From: Microbacterium enclense
GTDB taxonomy: Bacteria > Actinomycetota > Actinomycetes > Actinomycetales > Microbacteriaceae
Length of the DNA: 64,000 bases
Direction of reading: 5' to 3'
NCBI RefSeq assembly: GCF_004022425.1
Contig: NZ_RBZY01000006.1
Location: forward strand, 1-64,000
The notes under the pieces were generated by a model. That model saw nothing but the letters and a program-made list of their open reading frames with translations, searched no databases and had not been told where the DNA came from. A program made the position numbers and the translations under genes. Shown in pieces: positions 8,512 through 24,759 of this stretch; position 1 is the stretch's first letter; every line of letters begins with the position of its first letter.

Positions 8512-8981
8512 CGACCCTCGACGCCGGCCAGGCCGCTCCCGATTTCACCCTGCTCGACCAGGACGAGCACCCCGTCTCGCTCGGCGACTTCCGCGGTCGC
8601 CGCGTGATCGTCTACTTCTACCCCGCGGCGCAGACGCCCGGGTGCACCACGCAGGCGTGCGACTTCCGCGACAGCCTCGCGTCGTTGCAGGGGGCGGGGT
8701 ACACCGTGCTCGGCGTCTCGCGCGACACCCCCGAGAAGCTGCGCGCGTTCCGTGACAGCGACGGCCTGACGTTCCCGCTGCTGAGCGACCCCGATCACGT
8801 CGTGCATGAGGCGTACGGCGCCTGGGGTGAGAAGCAGAACTACGGCAAGACCGTCACCGGCGTACTGCGCTCGACCTTCGTGATCGACGAAGAGGGCCGC
8901 ATCGTCGAGGCGCAATACAACGTCAAGGCCACAGGCCACGTCGCGCGCCTGCGCAAGGCGCTCGGTCTCGCCACCGCCTGA
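8508..8981 (+). CDS. bcp: thioredoxin-dependent peroxiredoxin, Bcp/PrxQ type
   Basis: 157 residues, the family's usual length. The PAAQTPGCTTQACDFRD motif carries the peroxidatic Cys and a Cys five residues later, the PrxQ resolving arrangement. Reduces hydrogen peroxide and organic hydroperoxides in the cytoplasm with thioredoxin. GTG start in a GTGA overlap with rsgA; GGAGGGG directly precedes the GTG. It ends 17 bp from the convergent membrane-protein gene. Location near sigR fits oxidative-stress defence, but no SigR promoter was seen directly in front of it. Confidence 0.92.
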   Translation: MTTLDAGQAAPDFTLLDQDEHPVSLGDFRGRRVIVYFYPAAQTPGCTTQACDFRDSLASLQGAGYTVLGVSRDTPEKLRAFRDSDGLTFPLLSDPDHVVHEAYGAWGEKQNYGKTVTGVLRSTFVIDEEGRIVEAQYNVKATGHVARLRKALGLATA

Positions 8982-8998
8982 CCCGATTCGCGCGACGC

Positions 8999-9379
8999 TC
9001 AGGCGTCGTCGCGGCGACGCGGTGCGGCCGCGCGCACGGCGAGGACCAGCAGGATCAGGCCCACGACCGCCGGCGCCGCGATGAGCAGTGCCGTCTGGGG
9101 CGCTGCCCACTCCCCCGTCACCGCGCCGAGTGCCACCGACAGGATCAGCAACTGCGTGACGATGCCGCCCGACCGCCCGGCGGACACATCGCGCGCCGTG
9201 GCGACGGCGAATGCTCCGATCGCCGCGGCTCCGATCACGGTCAGGACGATCAGCGCGATCGAGCTGACGAGGGAGTCGGTATCGCCGCCGATGAGCGCGA
9301 CCACCTGCCATCCGGCGAGCGCCACCACGCCGAGCGCCTCGAGTCCGAGGACGAATGCGGCCAGAAGACGAACCGGCAT
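8999..9379 (-). CDS. small four-helix membrane protein, unknown function
   Basis: 126 residues with four hydrophobic stretches (near residues 3-28, 38-64, 76-92 and 98-118) and an Arg/Asp C-terminal tail (RRRDDA). No catalytic or ligand motif is visible and I do not recognise the family. It is convergent with bcp (17-bp gap) and divergent from whiB1, sharing the 216-bp region 9380-9595. Small inner-membrane proteins of this kind are common beside whiB1 in related genomes, as far as I recall, without known function. Confidence 0.75.
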   Translation of the reverse strand: MPVRLLAAFVLGLEALGVVALAGWQVVALIGGDTDSLVSSIALIVLTVIGAAAIGAFAVATARDVSAGRSGGIVTQLLILSVALGAVTGEWAAPQTALLIAAPAVVGLILLVLAVRAAAPRRRDDA

Positions 9380-9458
9380 GACCCAAGTCCTTCCCGACGA
9401 GTGTTTCCCCAGCGTTGCAACCTGGAAACCTGCCGGTTACCTCTTGATCGGCCGGAAG

Positions 9459-9498
9459 CGCTGTGGGAGCATGGAAAAAGCCGTGTGCTCCCACAGCG
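9459..9498. promoter_or_regulatory. 13-bp perfect inverted repeat upstream of whiB1
   Basis: Arms at 9459-9471 and 9486-9498 pair over 13 bp (CGCTGTGGGAGCA with its complement) around a 14-nt loop. A second small hairpin follows at 9506-9521 (GCGAGC-AATC-GCTCGC). Both lie between divergent starts, so a terminator is unlikely. They may be an operator or a structured 5' leader of the whiB1 mRNA. No other gene is seen in 9380-9595. Confidence 0.5.
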
Positions 9499-9595
9499 AC
9501 GTGGGGCGAGCAATCGCTCGCGTATCCCACCAGGGTACCGGACCCGAACCCCGGTGCCCGCCAACGAATATTTCTTTGCACTGAGGAGCACCCCT

Positions 9596-9844
9596 ATGGA
9601 TTGGCGCGACAAAGCAGCCTGCCTGACCGTCGACCCCGAACTGTTCTTCCCCGTGGGCAACACCGGCCCCGCGGTCGACCAGATCGAGAAGGCGAAGTCG
9701 GTCTGCGCGCGCTGCACCGTCACCGAGGTCTGCCTGCAGTACGCTCTCGAGTCCGGCCAGGACTCGGGCGTGTGGGGTGGCCTGTCCGAGGACGAGCGCC
9801 GGGCCCTGAAGCGCCGCGCCGCGCGCGCCCGCCGCGCCTCCTGA
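9596..9844 (+). CDS. whiB1: WhiB1-type iron-sulfur transcription factor
   Basis: 82 residues. Four cluster-binding Cys at 9, 37, 40 and 46, the same positions as in M. tuberculosis WhiB1 (84 residues), then the G[VI]WGG turn (GVWGGLSEDERRALKRR) and a basic tail. It starts MDWRDKAAC like WhiB1/WblE. The ATG at 9596 has a GAGGAG ribosome-binding site 7 nt upstream; longer in-frame starts lack both homology and such a site. Known: WhiB1 holds an NO-sensitive [4Fe-4S] cluster and binds region 4 of the primary sigma factor; it is essential in mycobacteria. The pdtaS neighbour in convergent orientation matches Rv3219-Rv3220c. Confidence 0.93.
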   Translation: MDWRDKAACLTVDPELFFPVGNTGPAVDQIEKAKSVCARCTVTEVCLQYALESGQDSGVWGGLSEDERRALKRRAARARRAS

Positions 9845-9859
9845 CGACGCACCGCCGGC

Positions 9860-9891
9860 GAGAAGCCCATCCCTCCGGGGATGGGCTTCTC
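9860..9891. terminator. bidirectional hairpin terminator, whiB1/pdtaS
   Basis: 14-bp perfect stem (9860-9873 with 9878-9891) closed by a TCCG tetraloop, between the whiB1 and pdtaS stop codons. Only a weak T-tract (GTTTCC) follows on the plus side. Confidence 0.8.
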
Positions 9892-9927
9892 CCGTTTCCG
9901 GGCCCGGGTCGCCGACCCGGCGCCGAC

Positions 9928-11424
9928 TCAGGCGTTGACGCGGTCGATGTAGCGCAGCGGGATCTCGATCGTGACCTCGGTGCCGTTGCCCATCAGCGTG
10001 TGCCAGTCGATCGTCCCGCCCAGTTCGCCCTGGATCAGCGTCCGCACGATCTGCGTGCCGAGACCCCGGCCGACCTGCCCCTCGGGGAGCCCCACGCCGG
10101 TGTCGCGCACGCGCACCTCGAGCATCTCGTCGCCGCGCTCGGCCGAGATCTCGACGTCGCCCTCTTGACCGGCGAGGCCGTGCTCGACGGCGTTGGTCAC
10201 CAGCTCGGTGAGCGCCAGCGCCAGCGGCGTGGCGTACTCGCTCGGGAGCGTGCCGAAGCGGCCGGTGCTCCGCGTGCGTGCTCGGGTGTTGGGGGCGGCG
10301 GCGACCTCGGCGACGAGCTTGAGCACGCGTGCGAAGACGTCGTCGAAGTCGACGTTCTGCGCGAGGCCCTCCGACAGGGTGTCGTGGACCACCGCGATCG
10401 CCGACACGCGCCGCATCGCCTGCGTCAAGGCGTCCCGGGCTTCGTCGGAGTGCGTGCGGCGCGCCTGGATCCGCAGGAGGGATGCCACGGTCTGGAGGTT
10501 GTTCTTGACGCGGTGGTGGATCTCGCGGATCGTCGCGTCCTTGGTGATGAGCTCCTGCTCCTGGTGACGGATCTCGGTCACATCGCGGCTCAGGACGATC
10601 GCGCCGATGCGCGTACCGCGGTCGCGCAGCGGGATCGTCCGCAGCGACACCTGGACGCCGCGGGCCTCGATGTCGGCGCGCCACGGGGCGCGCCCGGTCA
10701 CCACGATGGGAAGCGACTCGTCCACGTCCTGCCGCTTGGCGGGGAGGATCCGTTCGGTGACCTCGGCGAGGGACTCCCCCTCGAGCTCGTCGTCGAATCC
10801 CATGCGGTTGAAGGCCGAGAGCGCGTTCGGGCTCGCGAACGTGGTGATGCCGTCGACGTCCAAGCGGATGAGACCGTCGGAGGCGCGAGGCGCGCCTCGG
10901 CGCGGTGACGTCGGGGCCTTCAGGTCGGGGAACTCGCCCGAGGAGATCATGCCGAACAGATCGTCCGCACAGTCGTTGAAGGTGATCTGCTGTCGCGACG
11001 GCGTGCGCGTCTCCCCCAGGTTCGTGTGGCGCGTCAGAACGCCCACGGTCACCTCGGCCTGCCCGTCGCGGGCGAGGGTGCGCACGATCGGAACCGCTCG
11101 CACACGCGTCGGCGTCTCTTCGAACCAATCCGGGGATGCCGAATCGACGATGCGTCCGCTCTGGAACGCCTCGCGTACCTGCGTCCGCCATTGCGGTCGC
11201 ACGCGGTCGCCGACGATGTCGCGGTAGAACAGGGTCGCGGCTCCGCCGGGTCGGGTGTGTGCGACCGCGACGAACGAGTCATCCGGCGTCGGAACCCAGA
11301 TCACGATGTCCGCGAAAGCGAGATCCGCCAGCAGCTGACCGTCGCCGGCCAGTCGGTGCAGCCACTCGACATCGGCCTCGCTGGAGCGGCCCTGGGCGTA
11401 GACGAGTTCGCTGAGTGTCGACAC
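9928..11424 (-). CDS. pdtaS: PdtaS-type sensor histidine kinase
   Basis: 498 residues (M. tuberculosis PdtaS has 501). An N-terminal GAF-like domain (residues ~1-150), a PAS domain (~170-290), then an HWE/HisKA_2-type kinase with the H-box HHRVKNNLQTVASLLRIQARR-like stretch, N-box LTELVTNAVEHGL and G-box RDTGVGLPEGQVGRGLGTQI. No membrane segment, so a cytosolic sensor. Known: PdtaS signals to PdtaR, an ANTAR RNA-binding anti-terminator; no pdtaR gene is in this window. GTG start with a TAGGGT -10 exactly 6 nt upstream. Convergent with whiB1, as in mycobacteria. Confidence 0.9.
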   Translation of the reverse strand: MSTLSELVYAQGRSSEADVEWLHRLAGDGQLLADLAFADIVIWVPTPDDSFVAVAHTRPGGAATLFYRDIVGDRVRPQWRTQVREAFQSGRIVDSASPDWFEETPTRVRAVPIVRTLARDGQAEVTVGVLTRHTNLGETRTPSRQQITFNDCADDLFGMISSGEFPDLKAPTSPRRGAPRASDGLIRLDVDGITTFASPNALSAFNRMGFDDELEGESLAEVTERILPAKRQDVDESLPIVVTGRAPWRADIEARGVQVSLRTIPLRDRGTRIGAIVLSRDVTEIRHQEQELITKDATIREIHHRVKNNLQTVASLLRIQARRTHSDEARDALTQAMRRVSAIAVVHDTLSEGLAQNVDFDDVFARVLKLVAEVAAAPNTRARTRSTGRFGTLPSEYATPLALALTELVTNAVEHGLAGQEGDVEISAERGDEMLEVRVRDTGVGLPEGQVGRGLGTQIVRTLIQGELGGTIDWHTLMGNGTEVTIEIPLRYIDRVNA

Positions 11425-11430
11425 CCTCTC

Positions 11431-11436
11431 ACCCTA
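11431..11436 (-). promoter_or_regulatory. -10 element of pdtaS (leaderless spacing)
   Basis: TAGGGT on the minus strand, 6 nt before the GTG at 11424. The gap GAGAGG could also act as a short ribosome-binding site, so leaderless status is uncertain. Confidence 0.4.
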
Positions 11437-11461
11437 CGGGCACCGGGTCCGGCGGGAACGC

Positions 11462-11493
11462 CGCTGCCCCGGGTGCGGGCACCCGGGGCAGCG
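11462..11493 (-). terminator. terminator after the nuclease/Tat-protein operon
   Basis: A 15-bp perfect GC-rich stem (11462-11476 with 11479-11493), 2-nt loop, starting 12 nt downstream of the stop of the Tat-exported protein gene and ahead of pdtaS. Confidence 0.75.
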
Positions 11494-11504
11494 ACGATCG
11501 ATGC

Positions 11505-11933
11505 TCAGGCCTGCGTCACGCCCACCACGTAGGTGGCCTGCGACGAGCCGTACGCGACGGCACCCGTGGTGGTACCGAAGGCACGCACCAGCACGATCGC
11601 GTTGGCGACGCCACCGACGATCGGCACGCTGGCGATCGTCGAGGTGACGAAGCCGTCCGCGTCGGGGTCGAACTCCAGCACGGCGGTGTTCGTGAGGCTC
11701 ACCGTCACGACCGTCCCGTCATCGAGCGGGGTGCCGCCCTCCGTGACGTCGATCGACAGCGGGAACGAGTCGCCCACCTCGACCTCGGAGATGTCGTAGG
11801 CGCTGGCCGCGAGAGCCCCGGAGGCGGATGCCGAGGGCGCCGCGACCGCGACCGCGACGACCGGCACGCTCCAGGCGAGGGCCGTGGTGAAGGAGCGTCG
11901 CGTGACGCCCTGCGTGGGAATGGTGTTGTCCAT
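11505..11933 (-). CDS. small Tat-exported protein with Ig-like C-terminal part, unknown
   Basis: 142 residues from the ATG at 11933. The N-terminus has twin Arg at 12-13 (VTRRSFTTALAW) and a hydrophobic run ending PSASASG, a Tat signal of the form common on small actinobacterial surface proteins (RR-x-x-x-x-x-AW-x-VPVVAVA). The mature ~105 residues look beta-rich and Ig-like (DGTVVTVSLTNTAVLEF, GVANAIVLVRAFG), with no Cys, no sortase motif and no membrane anchor. It follows the big extracellular nuclease by 44 bp on the same strand, so co-expression is likely. A longer start at 11981 would run into the nuclease gene end and spoil the signal peptide. Confidence 0.75.
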   Translation of the reverse strand: MDNTIPTQGVTRRSFTTALAWSVPVVAVAVAAPSASASGALAASAYDISEVEVGDSFPLSIDVTEGGTPLDDGTVVTVSLTNTAVLEFDPDADGFVTSTIASVPIVGGVANAIVLVRAFGTTTGAVAYGSSQATYVVGVTQA

Positions 11934-11977
11934 GATCAGGTGTTCCGTTCTGAGAGGGAGTCGGTACCGGGCGGCGC

Positions 11978-17245
<5,268 letters not shown>

Positions 17246-17449
17246 ACGAATCTCCTTGGTAGGCGTGGGGAATCAGCCGTGACGGTACGGATCCACCCCC
17301 ACGGGGCGCGGATCGCGAGGTTGACGACGGGCAAACAGTGGCGCTCGCCTCGGTGTCGCCGGAAGCGCGCGCCGCGTCGCATCGGACCACGGGCGCGGGT
17401 CTACGGGTGAGAATTCCGGGTGAAGCGGTCGTCCCGGCAACTCGGGGGA

Positions 17450-17455
17450 CATAAT
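17450..17455 (+). promoter_or_regulatory. -10 element of the HTH gene (leaderless spacing)
   Basis: CATAAT ends 6 nt before the GTG at 17462. In a 70 % GC region it stands out and supports the GTG as the start. A -35 is not clear. Confidence 0.45.
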
Positions 17456-17461
17456 GATCGC

Positions 17462-17743
17462 GTGACCGCGCCGTCGTCACCCCCAGACCGGTTCGCTCCC
17501 CCGGCATCCGTCGCACGGATGCTGGGGATCGACGTCGCCTGCGTCCTCGCACTCGTGACGGAAGGCCGCATCCGTGGCATCCGCGTCGGGGATGCCGGGC
17601 TCTGGCGCATCGACCTCGCCGGCGTGGAGCACTACCTCGACGATCAGGCCGAAATCACGCGCCGCGCGGCGCTGTGGCAGCAGTCGCAGGCCGCCAGTTT
17701 CCCCGAGCTCTGGGGCCACGGCGACGTCCGTCACCCCGACTGA
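17462..17743 (+). CDS. small MerR/excisionase-like helix-turn-helix protein
   Basis: 93 residues from the GTG at 17462. Residues ~14-60 (SVARMLGIDVACVLALVTEGRIRGIRV then WRIDLAGVEHYLDDQ) have the shape of a helix_turn_helix_17/excisionase wing-helix: an ASV-x-x-x-LGI helix pair, a GRIRGIR wing and W-R-I then a -V-E-x-Y-L end. It is short and stands alone, ahead of the Rv3235-like gene in the same direction. A DNA-binding role is likely; the target is unknown. An upstream GTG at 17420 is in frame but would span the -10 element. Confidence 0.75.
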   Translation: MTAPSSPPDRFAPPASVARMLGIDVACVLALVTEGRIRGIRVGDAGLWRIDLAGVEHYLDDQAEITRRAALWQQSQAASFPELWGHGDVRHPD

Positions 17744-17872
17744 GATTCGCCCGCGCCTCACCCGCGCGTCGTCGACGCCGATCGATCGCACCGCGGTGGT
17801 TTCACCGGCGCGGCCCGTTCTACGGTCGTGCCACAGTCCCCCCGGCACTCACGAGATCCACGGAAGTCCCCC

Positions 17873-18304
17873 ATGTCCGCTCCCCTCCCCCGCAGTTCGG
17901 AACGCGGCTCCGCCGTCGTGCGATCGGACGCGTTCTTCGCCCCGCAGCGCACCTCCTCCGAGGAGCTCCCGTCGGCGGAGACCTTCGTCCGCAATGTCGT
18001 ACGGGGCGTCCTCGAGGTGTTCGCCGGCGTTCGCGAAGCGGAGCAACTGGCGCGATGGACGACCGAAGACGTCTATCGCGCCGTGGTCGTGCGCGCCGGG
18101 CTCGCCGCTCGCGCCCGCAGCGCCCGCCGCATGCCGGCACGCCGCGACGTGCACGAGATCGGCTCGGTGCACCTGTCCTCACCCGCGGATGGCGTCGTCG
18201 AGGCGACCGTGATCGCGGCGGCTCGCACGCGCACGCGGGCGATCGCCCTCCGGATCGAGGGTCTCGACGGCCGCTGGCGCGTCACCGCCCTCGCGCTGCT
18301 GTGA
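17873..18304 (+). CDS. Rv3235-family protein
   Basis: 143 residues from the ATG at 17873. The N-terminal ~40 residues are polar and look disordered; then a compact domain with LPSAETFVRNVVRGVLEVFA, a REAEQLARWTTEDVYRAVV helix and a C-terminal sheet (VHEIGSVHLSSPADGVVEAT, RTRAIALRIEGLDGRWRVTALAL). This matches the actinobacterial Rv3235 family found upstream of secA, where it was characterised only by position; its role is unknown. No signal peptide or membrane segment. A GTG at 17828 would add 15 polar residues; ATG is preferred. It ends 6 bp from the convergent aminotransferase. Confidence 0.8.
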   Translation: MSAPLPRSSERGSAVVRSDAFFAPQRTSSEELPSAETFVRNVVRGVLEVFAGVREAEQLARWTTEDVYRAVVVRAGLAARARSARRMPARRDVHEIGSVHLSSPADGVVEATVIAAARTRTRAIALRIEGLDGRWRVTALALL

Positions 18305-18310
18305 CGCCCG

Positions 18311-19537
18311 TCAGGGCCGCCAGGACGCCAGGAAGTTGCCCAGCCGTTCGATGGCATCCGAGATCACCCGGGCCTCGGGGAGCGTCACGATGCGCACGTG
18401 GTCGGTCGTGGGCCAGTTGAAACCCGATCCCTGCACGATCAGCACGTGCTCGGCGACGAGGAAGTCGCGCACGAACTGCGCGTCATCCGGGATCTCGTAC
18501 ATCTCCGGGTCGAACCGGGGGAACGCGTACAGCGCACCCCGCGGCAGCACGCACGAGACGCCCGGGATGGCTTCGAGCCCCTGCCACGCGGCGTCCCGTT
18601 GCTCGTGCAGCCGCCCGGTCGGCGCGATCAGCGCGTCGATCGACTGCACACCCGACAGCGCCGCCTGCACCGCGAACTGCGCCGGCACGTTCGGGCACAA
18701 CCGCGTGGATGCCAGCAGGTTGATGCCCTGCAGGAACCCCCCCGCGTGGTCCTTCGGGCCCGTGATGACGAGCCACCCCGACCGATACCCCGCGACCCGG
18801 TAGGTCTTGGACAGGCCGTTGAACGTCAGCACCAACAGGTCCGGCGCGACCGTCGCCATCGGAATGTGCACCGCGTCGTCGAACACGATGCGGTCGTAGA
18901 TCTCATCCGCCAGCACCAGCAGGGAATGCTCGCGGGCGATCGCGGCGATGCCCTCGAGCACCTCCCGTGAATACACCGCACCGGTGGGATTGTTCGGGTT
19001 GATCACGACGATGGCCTTCGTCCGCGGCGTGATCTTCGACCGGATGTCCTCGAGATCGGGCTGCCACTCCCGCGACTCGTCGGACAGGTAGTGCACCGGA
19101 GTTCCACCGCCGAGGCTCGTCATCGCCGTCCACAGCGGATAGTCCGGCGCGGGGATCAACACCTCGTCGCCCTCGTCGAGGAGCGCCTGCATCGTCATAG
19201 TGATCAGCTCGGACACCCCGTTGCCGAGATAGACGTGATCGGGGTCGACGTGGGGGAAACCGGGCTCCTGCTCGTAGCGGGACACGACCGCGCGCCGCGC
19301 CGACAGGATGCCGCGGCTGTCGCTGTACCCGTGCGCGTGGGGCACCGAGGCGATCATGTCGCGCACGATCTGGTGCGGCGCCTCGAACCCGAAGATCGCC
19401 GGGTTGCCCGTGTTGAGCTTGAGGATCGAGTGCCCCTCGGCCTCGAGTCGATCGGCCTCGACGAGAGCCTCCCCCCGGATCTCGTAGAGGACGTCCTTCA
19501 ACTTCGAGGACTGATCGAGGGGGCGCAGCGGGCTCAT
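18311..19537 (-). CDS. alaA: PLP-dependent alanine aminotransferase, AlaA type
   Basis: 408 residues (E. coli AlaA has 405), fold type I aminotransferase. Visible: TGNPAIFGFEAP near residue 43, NPNNPTGAVYS (substrate/PLP Asn), ADEIYDRIVFDD, and the PLP lysine in FNGLSKTYRVAGYRSGW. It should interconvert pyruvate/glutamate and alanine/2-oxoglutarate in the cytoplasm. Start at 19537 rather than 11 codons upstream: homologues begin at MSPLRPLDQSSKL, and TATCCT lies 6 nt before this ATG. It sits downstream of secA on the same strand, separated by a hairpin. Confidence 0.9.
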   Translation of the reverse strand: MSPLRPLDQSSKLKDVLYEIRGEALVEADRLEAEGHSILKLNTGNPAIFGFEAPHQIVRDMIASVPHAHGYSDSRGILSARRAVVSRYEQEPGFPHVDPDHVYLGNGVSELITMTMQALLDEGDEVLIPAPDYPLWTAMTSLGGGTPVHYLSDESREWQPDLEDIRSKITPRTKAIVVINPNNPTGAVYSREVLEGIAAIAREHSLLVLADEIYDRIVFDDAVHIPMATVAPDLLVLTFNGLSKTYRVAGYRSGWLVITGPKDHAGGFLQGINLLASTRLCPNVPAQFAVQAALSGVQSIDALIAPTGRLHEQRDAAWQGLEAIPGVSCVLPRGALYAFPRFDPEMYEIPDDAQFVRDFLVAEHVLIVQGSGFNWPTTDHVRIVTLPEARVISDAIERLGNFLASWRP

Positions 19538-19543
19538 CGCCTC

Positions 19544-19549
19544 AGGATA
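19544..19549 (-). promoter_or_regulatory. -10 element of alaA (leaderless spacing)
   Basis: TATCCT on the minus strand, 6 nt before ATG 19537. GAGG in the gap could help ribosome binding. Confidence 0.45.
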
Positions 19550-19598
19550 TCCCCGGCACGAACCGGCCAATCGACCACGCGTGGACTGCCCGGAACCA

Positions 19599-19640
19599 CG
19601 GATGCCGTGCCCCCGCGCGGCAGCGAGGACACGGCATCCG
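19599..19640 (-). terminator. hairpin downstream of secA
   Basis: An 11-bp perfect inverted repeat (19599-19609 with 19630-19640) with a 20-nt loop, 12 nt after the secA stop. It is built from one GGATGCC and one GGCATCC copy. Confidence 0.6.
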
Positions 19641-19651
19641 AGTGTCGAGAA

Positions 19652-22453
<2,802 letters not shown>

Positions 22454-22621
22454 GAAGCATCTCCATCTGTCGGGTGCGGCGCCCCCGTGGACACCGGCCT
22501 GCGCACAGGCATACACGCTCATGTTATCCGTGTTACCGCTTCGTGACCTGCGAGCCCCCTGGCTTTCGCCCGCGCTCTCGCGCCTCAAGCGAACACCCGG
22601 CTCGCGCGCACGTGCCCGGCT

Positions 22622-22627
22622 TAGGAT
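22622..22627 (+). promoter_or_regulatory. -10 element of the coiled-coil gene (leaderless spacing)
   Basis: TAGGAT, 6 nt before ATG 22634; no ribosome-binding site. It lies in the 180-bp divergent gap with secA. Confidence 0.45.
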
Positions 22628-22633
22628 CGAGCC

Positions 22634-23944
22634 ATGGCCGGTTTCTGGGGTAAGAGGAAGCGCGAAGAGCAGGATGCCGCGGATGCCGATCTGGCACGCC
22701 GCGCCGAACTCGCCATCGTCGCGGCCGACGAGCGCGTGCGCCTGACCTCGGACGAGCTCGACTTCGCCCGGGCCGAGCTGGGCGACAAGGCGACGGAGGA
22801 CCTCGCCGCGGCGCTGCAGTCGGTCAAGGTCCATCTCGCCGAGGCGTTCCAACTCCACCAGTTGAACCACGACGAGATCCCCGACACGAAGGACGAGCTG
22901 CGCACCCGCAATGCCCGGATCATCCAGCTCTCCCAATGGGCGGAGGATCTGCTCGAGGAGCGCACGCTGGTGCTGCAGCCGAAGATCGACGCCGTACGCC
23001 GAGCGCCCGAGACGCTCGCTCGCGTCCGCGCCGATCGCGACCGCCTCGCCGAACGCGTCCCCCACGCGCGCGAGATCGTCGAGCGCCTCGCGCAGCGGTA
23101 CAGCCCGTCGGCGCTCCAACAGGTGGCCGGCAACCCCGAGGAGATCCAGCAGCTGCTCGACTTCGCCGTGCACACCGCCGGTGTCTCGGAGCGTCGGCGC
23201 GAAGCGGGTCAGCGCGAGCAGGCATCGGTGGCTCTCGAAGCGGCGACCGAAGCGGTGCGTCGCGCCGAATCCCTCCTGGATGCCGTCGACACCTTCGAGA
23301 TCGAAGCCCTCCGCGCCGAATCGACCCTCGCGGCGGTGATCGACGACTCGCGCAGCGACCTGGTCGACGCCCGCCGCAGCCCGGCGACGCCGACGGTGCT
23401 CCAGGCCATGGCCACTCTCGAACGCGAACTCGGGGCGCTGCCGGCGGCCGGATCGCGCACCGACCCGTTCGCCGCCCTCTCCTCGCTCCGTCAGGCGAAC
23501 GCCGACCTCGACCTCGCCCGCGAGCGCGCCGCGCGACCGGTGCCGTCGCAGGAACAGGTGGAACACGCGATCGACGACGTCGACCGCCAGCTCGCGGTCG
23601 CGCGCGGCCTCATCACCGGTCACCGCGGGTGGATCGGGGCCGACGCCCGCACGCGCTTCGTCGAGGCCGAGCGGTTGCGCGCCGGACTTCCCCTCGGTCC
23701 GATCGCCGACGACCAGCGCGAGACGGCCCTGGCCACCGCGCGCCGCGCCGGGGCCCTGGCATCCGAGTCCCTGCAGCTGGCCCAGCGCGACATCGAGCAG
23801 TCCCGGCCCGACGATTGGGGCGGCAACGGGTACGGACGCGGCGGCTACGGACGCGGGGGCGGCATGGGCGGCGGCAACATGGTGGGCGGCATGCTCGGTG
23901 GCCTCGTGATCGGCTCGCTCCTCGGCGACATCTTCGACGGCTGA
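22634..23944 (+). CDS. coiled-coil protein with Gly-rich hydrophobic C-terminus
   Basis: 436 residues, unrecognised family. Residues ~8-385 are almost all charged alpha-helix with heptad-like Leu/Ala/Arg/Glu, typical of long coiled coils. The C-terminus (~390-436) switches to a Gly/Tyr/Arg stretch ([19 protein letters not shown]) and then [18 protein letters not shown], a glycine-zipper-like hydrophobic end that could sit in or on the membrane. The arrangement recalls the part after the membrane helix in actinobacterial TPM-domain proteins, but no TPM domain is present. No signal peptide. Divergent from secA, convergent with hpf. Confidence 0.75.
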   Translation: MAGFWGKRKREEQDAADADLARRAELAIVAADERVRLTSDELDFARAELGDKATEDLAAALQSVKVHLAEAFQLHQLNHDEIPDTKDELRTRNARIIQLSQWAEDLLEERTLVLQPKIDAVRRAPETLARVRADRDRLAERVPHAREIVERLAQRYSPSALQQVAGNPEEIQQLLDFAVHTAGVSERRREAGQREQASVALEAATEAVRRAESLLDAVDTFEIEALRAESTLAAVIDDSRSDLVDARRSPATPTVLQAMATLERELGALPAAGSRTDPFAALSSLRQANADLDLARERAARPVPSQEQVEHAIDDVDRQLAVARGLITGHRGWIGADARTRFVEAERLRAGLPLGPIADDQRETALATARRAGALASESLQLAQRDIEQSRPDDWGGNGYGRGGYGRGGGMGGGNMVGGMLGGLVIGSLLGDIFDG

Positions 23945-23953
23945 CGCGCCCCG

Positions 23954-23997
23954 GACGTGAGCGGGGCCCCTCCCGGAGGAGGGGCCCCGCTCACGTC
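23954..23997. terminator. strong bidirectional terminator between the coiled-coil gene and hpf
   Basis: A 20-bp perfect stem (23954-23973 with 23978-23997) with a CGGA loop, between convergent stops. No T-run follows on the plus side; the stem is very GC-rich. Confidence 0.85.
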
Positions 23998-24002
23998 GTC
24001 CA

Positions 24003-24665
24003 TCAGGATGCGGCCGCGACCTCGGGCGAGGCCTGCGTGCCCAGGGCGATGACGCCGTAGTCCCACCCCTTGCGGCGGTACACGACGCTCGGGTGATCGG
24101 AGCGCGCGTCGATGAAGAGGAAGAAGTCGTGGCCGACGAGTTCCATCCGGTCGACGGCCTCTTCGACGGTCATCCACTCGGCATCGAACTGCTTCTGGCG
24201 GATGACGACGGGGCAGTACTCCTCTTCCTCGGCGGCCTCGGCCTGCACGGGCACCGACCCGGTCGCGACCGCGCGCAGGACATCGACCGACGCGGGCTCG
24301 ACGTCGATGCCGGCGATTTCGCCCGTGCCCTTCTCGAACTTGGCACCGCGGGGGTGGTTGCGGGCATCGACGCGCTTCTGCTTGGCGCGCCGGACCTGCT
24401 CGGAGATCTTGTCGACGGCCAGATCCAGCGCGGCGAATTTGTCGGTGTCGGTCGCCTCCGCGCGAACCACGGGGCCCTTGCCGTCGAGAGTGAGCTCGAC
24501 GGTGTCGTCCTCCATCCGACCGTTGCGATAGGAGCGGTGCGTCACCTTGACCTCGAGCGCGTTCGCGCGGGGCGCGAGGTGCTCGATGCGGCTGACCTTC
24601 TCTTCGACCACCGAGCGGAATCGATCGGTGATACCGACTCCCACGCCGACGATGCTGGTGTCCAT
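24003..24665 (-). CDS. hpf: long-form ribosome hibernation promoting factor
   Basis: 220 residues from the ATG at 24665 (AAGGAGG 6 nt upstream). N-terminal S30AE domain (~1-100, [40 protein letters not shown]), a linker, and a C-terminal dimerisation domain (~160-215, [31 protein letters not shown]). Long HPF pairs 70S ribosomes into 100S dimers or, in mycobacteria, stabilises hibernating 70S ribosomes. Order secA-hpf-comF is the same as in mycobacteria (Rv3240c-Rv3242c). Confidence 0.93.
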   Translation of the reverse strand: MDTSIVGVGVGITDRFRSVVEEKVSRIEHLAPRANALEVKVTHRSYRNGRMEDDTVELTLDGKGPVVRAEATDTDKFAALDLAVDKISEQVRRAKQKRVDARNHPRGAKFEKGTGEIAGIDVEPASVDVLRAVATGSVPVQAEAAEEEEYCPVVIRQKQFDAEWMTVEEAVDRMELVGHDFFLFIDARSDHPSVVYRRKGWDYGVIALGTQASPEVAAAS

Positions 24666-24759
24666 CCGTGACCTCCTTGTTCCGGGTTCCGCCCGGTCTA
24701 AGGGCGGAACAGCCGTCGCCTTCAGTCCCTCCCACGGTAGTCGGATGGACACCGACCTG

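Noticed and set aside
22454..23623. A 390-codon N-terminal extension of secA
   Set aside because: It overlaps the divergent coiled-coil gene and is not SecA-like; a GTG with good ribosome-binding site at 22453 gives normal SecA.
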